NCBI RefSeq assembly: GCF_001598055.1
Contig: NZ_CP014844.1
Location: 3,437,642-3,501,641 of the forward strand
Direction of reading: 5' to 3'
Length of the DNA: 64,000 bases
DNA from: Cupriavidus nantongensis
Lineage (GTDB): Bacteria; Pseudomonadota; Gammaproteobacteria; Burkholderiales; Burkholderiaceae
The notes beneath the pieces were generated by a model that searched no databases, was not told where the DNA came from, and saw only the letters and a program-made list of their open reading frames with translations. Shown one piece after another: positions 27,428-39,751 of this stretch (positions are counted from its first letter, which is position 1; the number at the start of each line of letters is the position of its first letter). A program made the position numbers and the translations under genes.

Positions 27428-28315
27428 TCACAGATACTGCAGGTCGATCAGTATCTGGCGCGTCTTCAGCGGCGCGCCTTGCAGATAATAATGCAGCAGG
27501 AACCGCATCAGCGCGCGGCTTTGCGCGGCGGTCTGCGCGCGGCTGTAGTCGTCCTGCGCCATGTCCAGCAGGGTCTGGCCCGACACCACCGGCCACGTCG
27601 ACGGATCGCTCGGCTGGGCCCGGCGCACCCCGCGCTCGGGCTGGTAGACGTAATCGAGGCCAGGCAGCACCCGCTCACCGGTGCTCAGGCACTGGTCGAA
27701 CGCGACCGCGAAACCGGTTTCCTGCAGCAGCACGCGCTCGAAGCCGCGCAGCACCAGCCCGGCCGGCTCGCCATGCGCCAGCCGCGTCAGCGTCGACAGG
27801 TAATGGCGGAACAGCACCGGATGCGCGTCCTCGCGCGGGCAGAAGCGCATCAGCAGTTCGTTCAGGTAGAACGCCGACAGCAGCGCATCGCCGGCCAGCG
27901 GCGGCATGCCGCCGACCCACTCGGCCTTGGTCAGGGTCTTGACCTCGCCGCGGCCGCTCCATGACACCGAGACCGGATGGAAGTGCTGCAGCACCGCGCG
28001 CAGCGCCGAGTGCGGGCGCTTGGCGCCCTTTGCCACCATCGAGATGCGGCCGTAGTCGCGCGTGAACAGGTCCAGGATCAGGCTGGTCTCGCGGTAGGGC
28101 CAGGCGTGCAGCACGAAGCCCGGCTGCTCGGCCACGCGCGATTCAGGCCGCGCCGGCACGATGCGCATGGCGCGATCCATCATCGCGCGCGCCGCGGCGT
28201 CGGCCATGCCGGGCAGCGCGCCGCTGTCGAGCAGTTCGGCGGCCTCGTCGACCACGGGGTCGGCGCGCCGCGCCTTGGGCGCAGGCGCGCGCGCAATGTC
28301 AGCGGTCTTGCTCAC
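27428..28315 (-). CDS. recO: DNA repair protein RecO
   Basis: Helps load RecA at gaps and breaks (RecFOR pathway) through an N-terminal OB fold. That fold starts near residue 65 ([20 protein letters not shown]), and the C-terminal part is helical, ending [17 protein letters not shown]. The 295-residue length exceeds the usual ~240 because of about 60 Ala-rich residues before the OB fold. The GTG at 28315 has a weak ribosome-binding site, so the true start may lie downstream (for example the Met codon at residue 37). It is downstream of era in the conserved rnc-era-recO-pdxJ-acpS order. Confidence 0.92.
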   Translation of the reverse strand: MSKTADIARAPAPKARRADPVVDEAAELLDSGALPGMADAAARAMMDRAMRIVPARPESRVAEQPGFVLHAWPYRETSLILDLFTRDYGRISMVAKGAKRPHSALRAVLQHFHPVSVSWSGRGEVKTLTKAEWVGGMPPLAGDALLSAFYLNELLMRFCPREDAHPVLFRHYLSTLTRLAHGEPAGLVLRGFERVLLQETGFAVAFDQCLSTGERVLPGLDYVYQPERGVRRAQPSDPSTWPVVSGQTLLDMAQDDYSRAQTAAQSRALMRFLLHYYLQGAPLKTRQILIDLQYL

Positions 28316-28369
28316 GGGGCGCTCGCTGGGGGCTCGCTGTCGGGTTGGGCGTCGGGACCGTTGCCGGGC

Positions 28370-29305
28370 TCACTCGTAGCCGTATGCGCGCAGGCCGGCT
28401 TCGTTGTCGGCCCAGCCGCTCTTCACCTTGATCCACATTTCCAGGTAGACCTTGCCGTCGAACAGCTTTTCCATGTCCAGGCGCGCCTCGGTCGAGATCT
28501 GCTTGAGCTTGCTGCCCTTGTTGCCGATGATCATGGCCTTGTGCGCATCGCGCTCGACCAGGATGGTGGCAAAGACGCGGCGCAGGCGCCCTTCGGTCTC
28601 GAACTTGTCGATGATCACGGTGCTGGTGTACGGCAGCTCGTCGCCGGTCCAGCGGAACACCTTCTCGCGGATGATTTCCGAAGCCAGGAAGCGCTCGCTG
28701 CGGTCGGTCATGGCGTCGGCGTCGTACATCGGCTCGCCCTCCGGCAGGTAAGGCCGGATGATCTCGAACAGCCGCGCGATATGGTCGCGGGTCTTGGCCG
28801 ACATCGGCACCACTTCGCGGAACGGGAACAGCTGCCCCATCTTTTCCAGGAAGGGCATCATCACTTCCGAGCGGTTCTCGCCGATGCGGTCGAGCTTGTT
28901 GGCCACCAGCAGCACCGGCGTGTTCTTCGGCAGCAGCGACAGCACCTTCTCGTCGTCGGCGCCGTAGTAGCCGGCCTCGACCACGAACAGCACCAGGTCC
29001 ACCGACGACAGCGTGGACGTGACCGCGCGGTTCAGCGAACGGTTCAGCGCGCTGGCGTGGCGGGTCTGGAAGCCCGGCGTGTCGACGAACACATACTGCG
29101 CGTCATCGGTGGTCTGGATGCCGACGATGCGATGCCGCGTGGTCTGCGCCTTGCGCGAGGTGATGCTGATCTTCTGGCCGACCAGCGCGTTCATCAGCGT
29201 GGACTTGCCCACGTTGGGGCGGCCGACGATGGCCACGGTGCCGCAGCGGAACGCCGCGGCCGTGGTATCCGCCGCGTCTTGCTGCGGATGGGTAGATTCG
29301 GTCAT
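28370..29305 (-). CDS. era: GTPase Era
   Basis: Ras-like GTPase that binds 16S rRNA and assists 30S subunit maturation. In 311 residues the G1 motif GRPNVGKS (28-35), G3 DTPGF, G4 NKLDR and the C-terminal KH RNA-binding domain ([10 protein letters not shown]) are clear. The N-terminal 20 residues are a variable extension. The start overlaps the rnc stop by 4 bp (ATGA). Confidence 0.97.
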   Translation of the reverse strand: MTESTHPQQDAADTTAAAFRCGTVAIVGRPNVGKSTLMNALVGQKISITSRKAQTTRHRIVGIQTTDDAQYVFVDTPGFQTRHASALNRSLNRAVTSTLSSVDLVLFVVEAGYYGADDEKVLSLLPKNTPVLLVANKLDRIGENRSEVMMPFLEKMGQLFPFREVVPMSAKTRDHIARLFEIIRPYLPEGEPMYDADAMTDRSERFLASEIIREKVFRWTGDELPYTSTVIIDKFETEGRLRRVFATILVERDAHKAMIIGNKGSKLKQISTEARLDMEKLFDGKVYLEMWIKVKSGWADNEAGLRAYGYE

Positions 29306-30072
29306 TCCTTCAACCTGAGAGACAGCTGCGGGTCCTGCGGCTGGGGTTGCTTGCGGGTCTTGCCGGTACGCTCGGCGCGGCTGCGCTTGAGCAGCTGCGG
29401 CACCAGCTTCTGGACTTCATCCAGCGCCAGCTTGGCGGCGGCCTGCTCGGCGGCGCGCCGCGACGCGCCGGTGCCGAACACCCGGACTTCCAGTTTAGGC
29501 ACAGTGCACTCGACTTCAAACTGCTGGCTGTGCGCGGCACCGTGTGTGGCGATTACGTTATATTGCGGCAGGGCAATCTTGTGGCCCTGCAGGTATTCCT
29601 GCAGCAGGGTCTTGGCATCCTTGCCCAGCGTGCGCGGATCGACCTGCTCCAGGATCGGGATATAGAGCTTGCGGATCAGCGCGCGCGCGGCGTCGAAGCC
29701 GGCGTCGAGGAACACCGCGCCGACGATGGCCTCGAGCGCATCGGCCAGGATCGACGGCCGGCGGAAGCCGCCGCTCTTCAGCTCGCCCTCTCCCAGGCGC
29801 AGGGTGTCGGACAGCTGCAGCATCTGGGCGATTTCATACAGCGCCTGCTGCTTGACCAGGTTGGCCCGCACCCGCGACAGGTCGCCCTCGTCGAGCTTGC
29901 CGAACATGCCATAGAGCATATCGGCCACGGCGCAGTTGAGCACCGAGTCGCCGAGGAATTCCAGGCGTTCGTTGTGCTGGGCGCTGTGGCTGCGGTGCGT
30001 CAGCGCCTGTTGCAGCAATTCGGGCTTGCTGAATCGGTAGCCGAGTCGTTGCTGCAAGGCGTCGAGGTTCAT
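29302..30072 (-). CDS. rnc: Ribonuclease III
   Basis: Double-strand RNA endonuclease processing rRNA and mRNA. The 256-residue protein has the RIII catalytic signature [12 protein letters not shown] (34-45), the second acidic site in [14 protein letters not shown], and a C-terminal double-stranded RNA-binding domain (about 155-225) followed by a basic tail. The ATG at 30072 lies one base after the DUF4845 gene stop. Together with era downstream it forms the widely conserved lepB-rnc-era unit. Confidence 0.97.
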   Translation of the reverse strand: MNLDALQQRLGYRFSKPELLQQALTHRSHSAQHNERLEFLGDSVLNCAVADMLYGMFGKLDEGDLSRVRANLVKQQALYEIAQMLQLSDTLRLGEGELKSGGFRRPSILADALEAIVGAVFLDAGFDAARALIRKLYIPILEQVDPRTLGKDAKTLLQEYLQGHKIALPQYNVIATHGAAHSQQFEVECTVPKLEVRVFGTGASRRAAEQAAAKLALDEVQKLVPQLLKRSRAERTGKTRKQPQPQDPQLSLRLKE

Positions 30073-30073
30073 A

Positions 30074-30469
30074 TCAGTGCTGCGTTCCTGAATAGGTAAT
30101 CAACAGGCTCAGGGGTCCGTAGACAGGCACCTCGGTGCGGTACGAAAAATCGACCGACTGGATGGTGCCGTTATCGTCTTCCCGGATCAGCAGGTCCTCG
30201 CCCTTGACCGCGGTAATGCGATCGATGGCGGCCTGCTTCTCGAAGAATTCGACCACTTCACGTTTATTGGCGGCGCGCTGCTTGGCGTAGCCGGCGGCGC
30301 GCTTGACCGAAAAATATTCCACCAGGCTCGGGATCGCGCGCACGGCCGGCAAGGCCACGCCGACCACGAATACCACGATCACCAGCAGCGTCCATACGGA
30401 AAACCCGCCGGCGCCGCCCCGGCGCCTTGCCGGATGGTTTGCTGCCCCCACCTTCCCAAATCGACCCAT
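30074..30469 (-). CDS. DUF4845 membrane protein
   Basis: A 131-residue inner-membrane protein with one transmembrane helix (about 22-45, [19 protein letters not shown]) after a basic N-terminus, and a small outside domain ending [12 protein letters not shown]. It belongs to DUF4845, regularly found between lepB and rnc in Betaproteobacteria, with no known activity. The mature part after the helix resembles a pilin-like fold, which is only an impression. The spacing of 47 bp from lepB and 1 bp to rnc indicates co-transcription. Confidence 0.88.
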   Translation of the reverse strand: MGRFGKVGAANHPARRRGGAGGFSVWTLLVIVVFVVGVALPAVRAIPSLVEYFSVKRAAGYAKQRAANKREVVEFFEKQAAIDRITAVKGEDLLIREDDNGTIQSVDFSYRTEVPVYGPLSLLITYSGTQH

Positions 30470-30516
30470 CGCGCCTGCCCTCGTTTTGTTGAGTGTTCTT
30501 GCGCCGCGCCAGATGC

Positions 30517-31416
30517 TTATTTAAACGATCCCACGCGTCCGAAATTGCCCAGGTTCATCCAGATCACGAACGCCTTGCCGACGATATTCTGGTCCGGCAC
30601 GAAACCCCAGTAACGGGAATCGAGGCTGTTGTCGCGGTTGTCGCCCATGACGAAATAGTGACCTGCAGGTACCTTGCAAGTCACACCCTGTTGATTGTAG
30701 GTGCAGTTGTCCCGGTACGGAAAATCCGGGTCCGCGCCGGCGATAAAGGCCGGGCGGTCGGCGTCGTTCAGGATGCCATGCTCGACGCCGCCGGGCAGCT
30801 TTTCGCGGAAATGGCGCGAATAGGCCAGGCGCTCTTCGTCGAGGAAGTCCGGCAGCGCGGTGTATTCGGCCGGCTTGCCGTTGACCGTCAGGCGCTTGTT
30901 GGCGTACTGCACCACATCGCCGGGCACGCCGATCACGCGCTTGATGTAATCGAGCGACGGGTCCTTCGGGTAGCGGAACACCATCACGTCGCCGCGCTGG
31001 GGCTCGCCCATGTCCATAATCTTCTTGTTCACCACCGGCAGGCGGATGCCGTACTCGTACTTGTTGACGAGGATGAAATCGCCGATCAGCAGCGTCGGGA
31101 TCATCGAGCCGGACGGGATCCTGAACGGCTCGACCACGAACGAACGCAGCACGAACACCGCCAGGATCACCGGGAAGAAGCTGGCCGAATATTCCAGCCA
31201 CCACGGCTGGCGCAGCTTTTCCTCGGCCAGGCGCTTGCGCGTGGCTTCGGCATCGGCGGTGCCGAAGCTGCCCTGCAGGCGGCCCTGCTGCGAATCGAAT
31301 TCGGCCAGCGCGAGCCGCGCCGAAGAGCGGCGCTGCCGCTCGAACACGAGCTTGTCGGCCACCCACGCCACGCCCGTGATCACCACCAGCACAAAAAGGA
31401 TCAGTGCAAAATTCAT
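30517..31416 (-). CDS. lepB: Signal peptidase I
   Basis: Inner-membrane serine protease that removes Sec and Tat signal peptides. The 299-residue protein has two N-terminal transmembrane helices (about 3-22 and 78-93). The catalytic dyad is Ser104 in PSGSMIPTL and Lys159 in DYIKRVIGVPGD, and the final box GDNRDNSLDSRYWGFV is intact. It follows lepA by 98 bp, preserving the lepA-lepB order. Confidence 0.97.
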   Translation of the reverse strand: MNFALILFVLVVITGVAWVADKLVFERQRRSSARLALAEFDSQQGRLQGSFGTADAEATRKRLAEEKLRQPWWLEYSASFFPVILAVFVLRSFVVEPFRIPSGSMIPTLLIGDFILVNKYEYGIRLPVVNKKIMDMGEPQRGDVMVFRYPKDPSLDYIKRVIGVPGDVVQYANKRLTVNGKPAEYTALPDFLDEERLAYSRHFREKLPGGVEHGILNDADRPAFIAGADPDFPYRDNCTYNQQGVTCKVPAGHYFVMGDNRDNSLDSRYWGFVPDQNIVGKAFVIWMNLGNFGRVGSFK

Positions 31417-31514
31417 GACGGCTTCTGGTTCTTGGAAATCCTGGTACAGCCTGTTCTGTCACCACGCCGGCAAGGCTGCCGGGCATGGCCCTGCCCCTGC
31501 CCTGCGCGCGGCAA

Positions 31515-33308
<1,794 letters not shown>

Positions 33309-33505
33309 CTAGTGTTCAGGGAAGCGCCGGCTGACAGCCCGGGCGGCAACAAGCAGTGGAGCGGCCCGGCGCCGCGCGCCGCAAGGCGGGCGCGGACGTA
33401 CCGCGGGTTCGGGGGCGCAATTTTTTGTGCCAATCCGCAATTTTACCGGATTTTCAATGACTTCCGGGTCGTCATATGGCGGCGTGGCGCAGATGCCGGC
33501 GGCGT

Positions 33506-33799
33506 TCAGCGCCCGGTGCGCGCGGCGCCATGTGCGGCAAGCCAGACCCTTGTCGCGGCTTCATCAAGGAAATAGTGGCAAAGGGGCGCGGCATCCGGCG
33601 GCAAGTCCGCGGGCGCGCCGGGCATCAGCACCGGCACCAGCTCGCCGAAGCGCGCCTCGAGCGCGGCATCGGCGTCGACATCGACCTCATGCAGGACGAA
33701 AGAAAAATCGCGCCGGAGCGGCTCCAGCGCGACTTTCATGTCTTCGCAAAGATGGCAGTACGCCCGGCCGTACAGCGTCAGCGCGGGCGTGGCGGCCAT
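33506..33799 (-). CDS. Glutaredoxin-family thiol protein
   Basis: A 97-residue thioredoxin-fold protein (DUF836-type) with the active site Cys15-His-Leu-Cys18 in YCHLCEDM, and a cis-proline region at VPVLM. It may reduce a periplasmic or cytosolic disulfide, with no leader peptide visible. It begins 7 bp after the mucD stop, so it is coexpressed with the protease and the sigma E regulators. Substrate unknown. Confidence 0.88.
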   Translation of the reverse strand: MAATPALTLYGRAYCHLCEDMKVALEPLRRDFSFVLHEVDVDADAALEARFGELVPVLMPGAPADLPPDAAPLCHYFLDEAATRVWLAAHGAARTGR

Positions 33800-33806
33800 G
33801 GCGAGG

Positions 33807-35294
33807 TCAGCGCGCCGAGGCGGCGCCGGGTCGCAGCGTCAGCACCTGGGTGGCGTCGCCGCGCCGCACGAACACCGCGGCGATCCGGCTCTTGTCCAGG
33901 CCGCGCACCAGCTCGTTGAACTGGCGCGCGTTGGTCACGTCGGTGTCGCCCAGGCGCAGGATGATGTCGCCCGGACGGATGCCGGCACGCAACGCCGGGC
34001 CGTCGGCCACTTCGACCTCGACGCCGGACTTGAGCTTGAGCTCCTTCAGGCGCGCCTCGGGCAGGTCGCTGACCACCAGCCCCAGCGCGTTGGGCTTGCC
34101 GGCCTGCGGCGCGCTGTCGTCCTTCGGCGTCGCCCCGCTGCGGGCGCGGGCCTTGCCATCCGGCTCCAGCTCGGTGACGGTGATGCTGACCTCGCGGGTC
34201 GCGCCCTTGCGCCACAGCTGCAGCGGCACGCGCGTGCCTGGCTTGGTCTCGCCGACCATGCGCGGCAGGTCCGAGGCGCGCTCGATATCGCGGCCGTTGA
34301 ACTTCAGGATGATGTCGCCCGCCTCGATGCCGGCCTTTTCGGCAGGACCGCCCGGCTCGACGCTGCCGACCAGCGCGCCGCGCGCACGGCCCAGGCCCAG
34401 CGAATCGGCGACTTCCTTGGTGACGTCGCCGATCGCCACGGCAATGCGGCCGCGCGTCACGCGCCCGGAGGACTTGAGCTGCTCCGACACGCGCATGGCC
34501 TCGTCGATCGGGATCGCGAACGAGATCCCCATGTAGCCGCCGCTGCGGCTGTAGATCTGCGAGTTGATGCCGATCACTTCGCCGCGCAGGTTGATCAGCG
34601 GCCCGCCGGAGTTGCCGGGATTGACCGCCACGTCGGTCTGGATAAACGGCAGGTAGTCGCCGGTGTCGCGGCCCTTGGCCGAGACGATGCCGGCGGTCAC
34701 GCTGTTGTCCAGCCCGAACGGCGAGCCGATCGCCAGCACCCACTCGCCGGCGCGGACCTTGTTGGAATCGCCCAGCGGCAGACGCGGCAGCCCGCTGGCC
34801 TCGACCTTGAGCAGCGCCACGTCGGTGCGCTTGTCGGAGCCGATCAGCTTGGCCTTGAATTCGCGCTTGTCCGGCAGCGTCACGTAGATGGTCTCGGCGT
34901 CGGCGACCACGTGCGCGTTGGTCATCACATAGCCGTCCTGGCTGATGATGAAGCCCGAGCCCACGCCGCGGCTCTGCTCTTCCTGCTGCGGCGGCTGGCC
35001 GCGGCGCGGCGGAGTGCCGGGTGCCGGGGCGCCGGGCATCGGCACGCCGAAGAAGCGGCGGAAGAACTCGGCCATCTCGTCGTCGCCGCCCGGCACGCCG
35101 CGCTGGCGCACCAGTTCGGTGGTGCGGATATTGACCACGGCCGGGCTGGCCTTCTCCACCAGGTCGGTGAAGTCAGGCAGGTTGTAATTGGAGGCAGCGG
35201 CCTGGGCGTGGCTGACTTCGGCAACGGTCGGGCCGAGCAGCATCATGGCAGCCATGACCACGGCCCGCGCCAGGGCTGGAGATCTGAACATCAT
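33807..35294 (-). CDS. mucD: Periplasmic serine protease MucD (DegP/HtrA family)
   Basis: Envelope quality-control protease/chaperone. From the ATG at 35294 the protein has 495 residues: a signal peptide (to about 33), a trypsin-like domain with His128 (NAHVV), Asp158 (TDVALLKV) and Ser229 (GNSGGP), and two PDZ domains after about 265. GGGAG precedes this start, whereas the longer frame from 35375 begins with a non-secretory stretch. A PQQEEQ-type Pro/Gln-rich loop lies at about 88-108. It is encoded after rseB, as in the Pseudomonas algU-mucABCD cluster. Confidence 0.96.
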   Translation of the reverse strand: MMFRSPALARAVVMAAMMLLGPTVAEVSHAQAAASNYNLPDFTDLVEKASPAVVNIRTTELVRQRGVPGGDDEMAEFFRRFFGVPMPGAPAPGTPPRRGQPPQQEEQSRGVGSGFIISQDGYVMTNAHVVADAETIYVTLPDKREFKAKLIGSDKRTDVALLKVEASGLPRLPLGDSNKVRAGEWVLAIGSPFGLDNSVTAGIVSAKGRDTGDYLPFIQTDVAVNPGNSGGPLINLRGEVIGINSQIYSRSGGYMGISFAIPIDEAMRVSEQLKSSGRVTRGRIAVAIGDVTKEVADSLGLGRARGALVGSVEPGGPAEKAGIEAGDIILKFNGRDIERASDLPRMVGETKPGTRVPLQLWRKGATREVSITVTELEPDGKARARSGATPKDDSAPQAGKPNALGLVVSDLPEARLKELKLKSGVEVEVADGPALRAGIRPGDIILRLGDTDVTNARQFNELVRGLDKSRIAAVFVRRGDATQVLTLRPGAASAR

Positions 35295-35423
35295 CGACAA
35301 CTCCCGGGATGCAGCGAAAAGAAGAAAAACCGACTGGATGTGATCCCGTGGCGGGGACCCCTGCGCAGGTTTCATGGAGCCGGCCCCGGATGAAATCCGG
35401 GCGCCGGCCGCACCTGCTCACGC

Positions 35424-36512
35424 TCAGTGTACCGTCTTGGGCGGACGGTACTCTACGGCCGTCGCAAACTGGCGCGCGGTGCTCGCCGGCACCTCGCCCA
35501 CCACGGTGATCCAGAAATCGGCAACCCGGCGCACCACGACCTGGGTCGCGCCGAGCGCGGCCACGCCTTCGCGGCGCGCACGTTGCTCGGAAACCGGCTC
35601 AATGAAGACCGACAGGCCGGTCAGCCCGTCGCTGTAGACGACCTGCAGCACTTCGAACACCTGCCCGCGGGCATTGCCCGGGTTGGGCGCGCGCAGCTCG
35701 CCGAGCGGGCGGCGCACCTCGCGGATCTTCTGGAAGCCCTTGAGCGGCACCGCGATCGTCCAACCCTCGTCGGCGATGTTGGTGGGCTGGTAGGTCACCT
35801 CATAGTGATTCCAGTTGCTGGCATTCTTGATCGCGCCAAGGATGCGCTGCTTCTCGGACGGCACGCCGATCTGCACCTGCGAGAACGCCACCTGCTCCAG
35901 CACCTTGCCGCCGTCGCCGATGGTCTGCGCGCGCATCAGCAGGCCGGAGTTTTTCTCCGCCCACAGGCGCACCGCGTAGCGCGCGGCATCGTGCGGTTCC
36001 AGCGCAAAGACCTCGCACTCCATGCCGGCCACGCGCTCGGCGGGCATCTTGCGCATGTCGTACAGGTCCAGCACATCGTTCTTGTTGGTGGCGAGCAGCG
36101 CCGGGAAGCGGTCCTTGGCTTCCTGCTTTTCCACCACCACCAGCTTGGCTTCGGGGATCAGGCTGTGCACCACGTCGTTCTGCCGCAGCACTTCGCGCGG
36201 CTTGCCGTCGAGGGTTTCCAGCCGCTCGTATTCGTTGTGGACGAGGTCGCTGTAATGCTGGATCCGCGAGGCGTGCATGACGCTGCCGCGCTGATAGATC
36301 AGCGTGCCGACATAGTTCTCGCGCTGTGCGGCTTTATGGATCTTGTTGAGCCAGGCAGTGGCGTCGCGTCGGTTCAGCGTATTGTCCGCGGGCTGCGCGG
36401 TGGCCGCTGCAGCGCTCAGACACAAGGCCAGAAAAAAGGACCTACGCAGGGCCCTAATTCTCTGCGCGCCCGCTACATAGGCGGACGAACCTCCTTTATG
36501 CATGTCCGGCAT
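35424..36512 (-). CDS. rseB: Sigma E regulatory protein RseB/MucB
   Basis: Periplasmic protein that shields the anti-sigma factor RseA from proteolysis and senses lipoprotein-like signals. The 362 residues have an N-terminal signal region (hydrophobic stretch about 28-42, ending SAAAATAQPADN) and the MucB/RseB domains with LIYQRGSVMHASRIQHY early. The ATG overlaps the rseA stop as TAATG, implying coupling. It precedes mucD by 129 bp. Confidence 0.94.
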   Translation of the reverse strand: MPDMHKGGSSAYVAGAQRIRALRRSFFLALCLSAAAATAQPADNTLNRRDATAWLNKIHKAAQRENYVGTLIYQRGSVMHASRIQHYSDLVHNEYERLETLDGKPREVLRQNDVVHSLIPEAKLVVVEKQEAKDRFPALLATNKNDVLDLYDMRKMPAERVAGMECEVFALEPHDAARYAVRLWAEKNSGLLMRAQTIGDGGKVLEQVAFSQVQIGVPSEKQRILGAIKNASNWNHYEVTYQPTNIADEGWTIAVPLKGFQKIREVRRPLGELRAPNPGNARGQVFEVLQVVYSDGLTGLSVFIEPVSEQRARREGVAALGATQVVVRRVADFWITVVGEVPASTARQFATAVEYRPPKTVH

Positions 36513-37141
36513 TATTCCTGCGTATTTTCCTGAGTGAAGTTTGCACCGTTGGCAACCGTGCGCATGGTCGGCACGAAAGCATCCGTTGCCACTGAAGTGC
36601 GATGCGCACGCAGGTATTCGTCCAGGCGCGGGTCGCGGATCATCTGCGGCGCGTCCGCAGCGACGGTGACGACGCCGGCGGCCTGGCCGGCGGCCGGCTG
36701 CTCGGCACGGGCCACCACGGCGTCAGGCGTTCCGACCGTGACCGGTCCGCGCAACTGCGGCACCACCACCCAGCTGACCGCGGCCACGGCGGCGGCGATC
36801 GCGGTGCCCGGCATCACGCGGCGCACCCACGACGGCCTGACCAGCAGGCGATGGCGGGCGCTGGCCTGCGCCACCGCCGGCACCAGCACGTGCGGCTCGG
36901 CTTCCAGGCGCGCGGAGAAACGCGAGAGGAAATCGGCGGTGGAGCCCGCCTGCGTCAGGTCTTCGGAGCGCAGCGCGTCGCCGATCAACTGGTATGTGGT
37001 CCAGTCCGAAATGCCGGCCTCGCTCTTCGCGAGATCGAGCACGGCATCGACTTCGTGCGGCGCCAGTTCGCCATCCATCAATACGGAGATCTGCTCCGCT
37101 GCTTCCACTACATGAACCGACTGCTTATGAGCCTGACCCAT
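36512..37141 (-). CDS. rseA: Anti-sigma E factor RseA/MucA
   Basis: Inner-membrane anti-sigma factor holding RpoE inactive. The ATG at 37141 gives 209 residues: a cytosolic sigma-binding N-domain (MGQAHKQSVHVVEAAEQISVLMDGELAPHE), one transmembrane helix (about 109-130, GTAIAAAVAAVSWVVVPQL) and a periplasmic tail bound by RseB. A longer open frame starts next to the rpoE stop but lacks homology in its first 40 residues. It sits between rpoE and rseB. Confidence 0.92.
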   Translation of the reverse strand: MGQAHKQSVHVVEAAEQISVLMDGELAPHEVDAVLDLAKSEAGISDWTTYQLIGDALRSEDLTQAGSTADFLSRFSARLEAEPHVLVPAVAQASARHRLLVRPSWVRRVMPGTAIAAAVAAVSWVVVPQLRGPVTVGTPDAVVARAEQPAAGQAAGVVTVAADAPQMIRDPRLDEYLRAHRTSVATDAFVPTMRTVANGANFTQENTQE

Positions 37142-37261
37142 TTCCCACCCCAAGACATTCCATTGAACACCGATAATCCCGTTACTGCTGTCGCTTATCG
37201 ATGCAGGAATAGGCTGCAACGCTGGCCGCACGACATTCTTCTCTACAACCGCAACCGCCAC

Positions 37262-37861
37262 TTACCATCGCTTGCCCTCTGCCGTTCCCAGCAGCGGCCG
37301 CAAGCGTTCGGCAATCGCCTCGCGCGCACGGAAGATCCGCGAGCGCACCGTGCCGATCGGGCATCCCATCGCTTCGGCGATTTCCTCGTAGCTGAGGCCC
37401 TCGATCTCGCGCAGCGTGATGGCGGTCCGCAATTCTTCCGGAAGTGCTTCCATCGCGCGGTTCACCGTCTCGGCGACCTGGCGCGTGTGGAGCATCGACT
37501 CCGGCGTATTGATATCCCTTAGTTGTTCACCGTCCGCAAAAGTTTCAGCCTCTTCCGCATCGATATCGCTGGACGCTTCCGGGCGGCGGCCCTGGGTGGC
37601 CAGGTAGTTCTTGGCGGTGTTGACGGCGATCCGGTACAGCCACGTGTAGAAGGCCGACTCCCCGCGGAACTGGGGCAAGGCGCGGTATGCCTTGATGAAG
37701 GCATCCTGCGCCACATCCTCGACTTCAGCGGGATCCCTGACCAGGCGCGAAATCAGGCGAATGATCTTCCGATGGTATTTGGTCACCAGAAGTTCAAAGG
37801 CCCGCTTGTCGCCCTGCTGGACGCGTTCAACTAGGAGCTGATCGGCTTCGCGTTCGCTCAC
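37262..37861 (-). CDS. rpoE: RNA polymerase sigma factor RpoE (AlgU)
   Basis: Extracytoplasmic-function sigma factor for envelope stress. The 199 residues have region 2 (FELLVTKYHRKIIRLISRLVRDPAEVEDVAQDAFIKAY) and region 4 (EGLSYEEIAEAMGCPIGTVRSRIFRAREAI). The start is GTG at 37861 with AGGTGA upstream. It is followed by rseA-rseB-mucD, its own regulators, and preceded by an unknown membrane protein gene and fabF, so expression may respond to both its own and the fab promoters. Confidence 0.96.
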   Translation of the reverse strand: MSEREADQLLVERVQQGDKRAFELLVTKYHRKIIRLISRLVRDPAEVEDVAQDAFIKAYRALPQFRGESAFYTWLYRIAVNTAKNYLATQGRRPEASSDIDAEEAETFADGEQLRDINTPESMLHTRQVAETVNRAMEALPEELRTAITLREIEGLSYEEIAEAMGCPIGTVRSRIFRAREAIAERLRPLLGTAEGKRW

Positions 37862-37917
37862 GTATGGCTCACCTGCAGTGTATCTCTTGGTTTGGTCGTC
37901 ACGACAAACGTTGTATT

Positions 37918-38538
37918 TTACCTACGATTCTCAGCCCGCCCGGTGAAGCAACGCGCATCCTGTGACCGCAAGCTAACAAAATCGTTCCCTGACCCGGCAT
38001 CCGGTTGCACCCGCAGTGCAACTCGCGCGGACCGTCGCAGCCAGCGCGCCAGTTCGGGGCCGGCCGCCTGCCAGGGGAGAAGAATGACGCCGGGCACGGC
38101 AGGATCGCCGGGGGCAAGGCACACCACCGTGGCGCTACCGATCTGCCAGCACTGCCGCACGACGGCCTCGCGCCGCGCACCGGCCGGTGCTTCCAGCCAG
38201 AGTCGCAGGGGTCCTTCGGCGTCGGCGTCCTGCACGGCCGTACAGGTCCAGCGCAGGCCGCGCCACCATGCCGGCCACGCGCGCAGTGTCGCCACGGCGG
38301 CCAGCGCCAGGCCCATGCCCGCGGCGAGGTGCCACCACAGCAATCCGGCCTGGCTGCCGGCGATGGCGTCGGCTAGCGCCCGCGCCAGCAGCGCGAGCGC
38401 CAGCAATTCGCCGGCACAAAACATGAACAGGGCCCACCCCAGCGGGTGGACCCTGCCATGGCGCAGCCCCTTCAGGAACCCATTAAGGGACCCCTTGAGG
38501 GCCCGCCTCAACCACGGATCAGGCGCGGCGGAAAACAA
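37918..38538 (-). CDS. Unknown membrane protein between fabF and rpoE
   Basis: I do not recognise this 206-codon frame. It has two hydrophobic helices (about 34-60 and 64-86) followed by a ~100-residue Trp/Arg-rich hydrophilic part, in the style of YgfX-like proteins that modulate envelope or toxin systems, but no motif confirms it. The coordinates use the longest frame, starting with TTG inside the fabF 3' end; an ATG at 38424 gives 168 residues and keeps the helices. A fabF-unknown-rpoE order recurs in Burkholderiales, so a link to the sigma E unit is plausible. Confidence 0.6.
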   Translation of the reverse strand: MFSAAPDPWLRRALKGSLNGFLKGLRHGRVHPLGWALFMFCAGELLALALLARALADAIAGSQAGLLWWHLAAGMGLALAAVATLRAWPAWWRGLRWTCTAVQDADAEGPLRLWLEAPAGARREAVVRQCWQIGSATVVCLAPGDPAVPGVILLPWQAAGPELARWLRRSARVALRVQPDAGSGNDFVSLRSQDARCFTGRAENRR

Positions 38539-39751
38539 GCGTGCCGTTGGTGCCGCCGAAACCGAAGTTGTTCTTCACCGCCACGTCGATCTTCATCTCG
38601 CGCGCCGTGTTGGCCACGTAGTCCAGGTCGCACTCGGGATCCTGGTTGTCGAGGTTGATCGTCGGCGGCGAGACCTGGTGGTGCAGCGCCAGCACGGTGA
38701 AGACCGATTCCAGGCCGCCGGCGCCGCCCAGCAGGTGGCCGGTCATCGACTTGGTCGAGTTCACCACCATCTTGTAGGCCTGGTCGCCGAATGCGGCCTT
38801 GATCGCATCGGACTCGTTCTTGTCGCCCAGCGGCGTGGAGGTGCCGTGCGCGTTCAGGTAGTGCACCTGGTCGGTGTTGATGCCGGCATCCTTGAGCGCA
38901 TTGACCATGCAGCGGCGCGGGCCGTCCATGTTCGGTGCGGTCATATGATAGGCGTCGCCGCTCATGCCGAAGCCGATCAGCTCGGCATAGATGCGGGCGC
39001 CGCGCGCCTTGGCCGACTCGTACTCTTCCAGCATCATCACGCCCGCGCCCTCGCCCAGCACGAAGCCGTCGCGGTCCTTGTCCCACGGACGCGAGGCCGC
39101 TGCCGGATCATCGTTGCGGGTCGACAGCGCGCGCGCGGCGGCGAAGCCGCCGATGCCCAGCGGTGACACGGTCGATTCGGCGCCGCCCGCGAGCATGGCG
39201 TCGGCATCGCCGGCCTGGATCAGGCGGGCGGCCAGGCCGATGCTGTGCAGGCCGGTGGTGCATGCCGTCACGGCGGCCAGGTTCGGGCCCTTGATGCCGT
39301 GGATAATCGACAGGTGGCCGGCGATCATGTTGATGATCGAACCGGGCACGAAGAACGGCGAAATCCGGCGCGGACCCCGCTCGCTCAGCACGGCATGGGT
39401 GTCCTCGATCATCGGCAGGCCGCCGATGCCCGAGCCGACCAGCACGCCGATGCGCTCGGCATTGGCATCGGTCACTTCCAGGCCGCTGTCCTTCAGCGCC
39501 TGCGTCCCGGCCGCGATGCCGTAATGGATAAACGTATCCATGTTGCGGGCTTCCTTGGCCGGGATGTAGTCCTCGGCATTGAAACCCTTCACCTCGCCGG
39601 CGAAGTGCACGGACAGCGCGGAGTGATCGAATTTGGTGATGGTGGCGATGCCGGACTTGCCGGCTACCAGGTTGGCCCAGCCTTCGGCAACCGTGTTTCC
39701 GACCGGAGACACAAGGCCAAGCCCAGTGACGACGACGCGACGACGGCTCAC
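38519..39751 (-). CDS. fabF: 3-oxoacyl-[ACP] synthase II
   Basis: Elongating condensing enzyme of type II fatty acid synthesis. The 410-residue product has the nucleophile Cys164 in [11 protein letters not shown] and two histidines of the catalytic triad in [11 protein letters not shown] and [10 protein letters not shown]. The start is GTG at 39751 with AGGAAAA upstream. It follows acpP after a 190-bp gap that shows no gene. Confidence 0.97.
   Translation of the reverse strand: MSRRRVVVTGLGLVSPVGNTVAEGWANLVAGKSGIATITKFDHSALSVHFAGEVKGFNAEDYIPAKEARNMDTFIHYGIAAGTQALKDSGLEVTDANAERIGVLVGSGIGGLPMIEDTHAVLSERGPRRISPFFVPGSIINMIAGHLSIIHGIKGPNLAAVTACTTGLHSIGLAARLIQAGDADAMLAGGAESTVSPLGIGGFAAARALSTRNDDPAAASRPWDKDRDGFVLGEGAGVMMLEEYESAKARGARIYAELIGFGMSGDAYHMTAPNMDGPRRCMVNALKDAGINTDQVHYLNAHGTSTPLGDKNESDAIKAAFGDQAYKMVVNSTKSMTGHLLGGAGGLESVFTVLALHHQVSPPTINLDNQDPECDLDYVANTAREMKIDVAVKNNFGFGGTNGTLVFRRA

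Noticed and set aside
38452..38540. Terminator between fabF and the unknown membrane gene
   Set aside because: GGG/CCC words pair only imperfectly, no T tract, and the downstream frame overlaps fabF.
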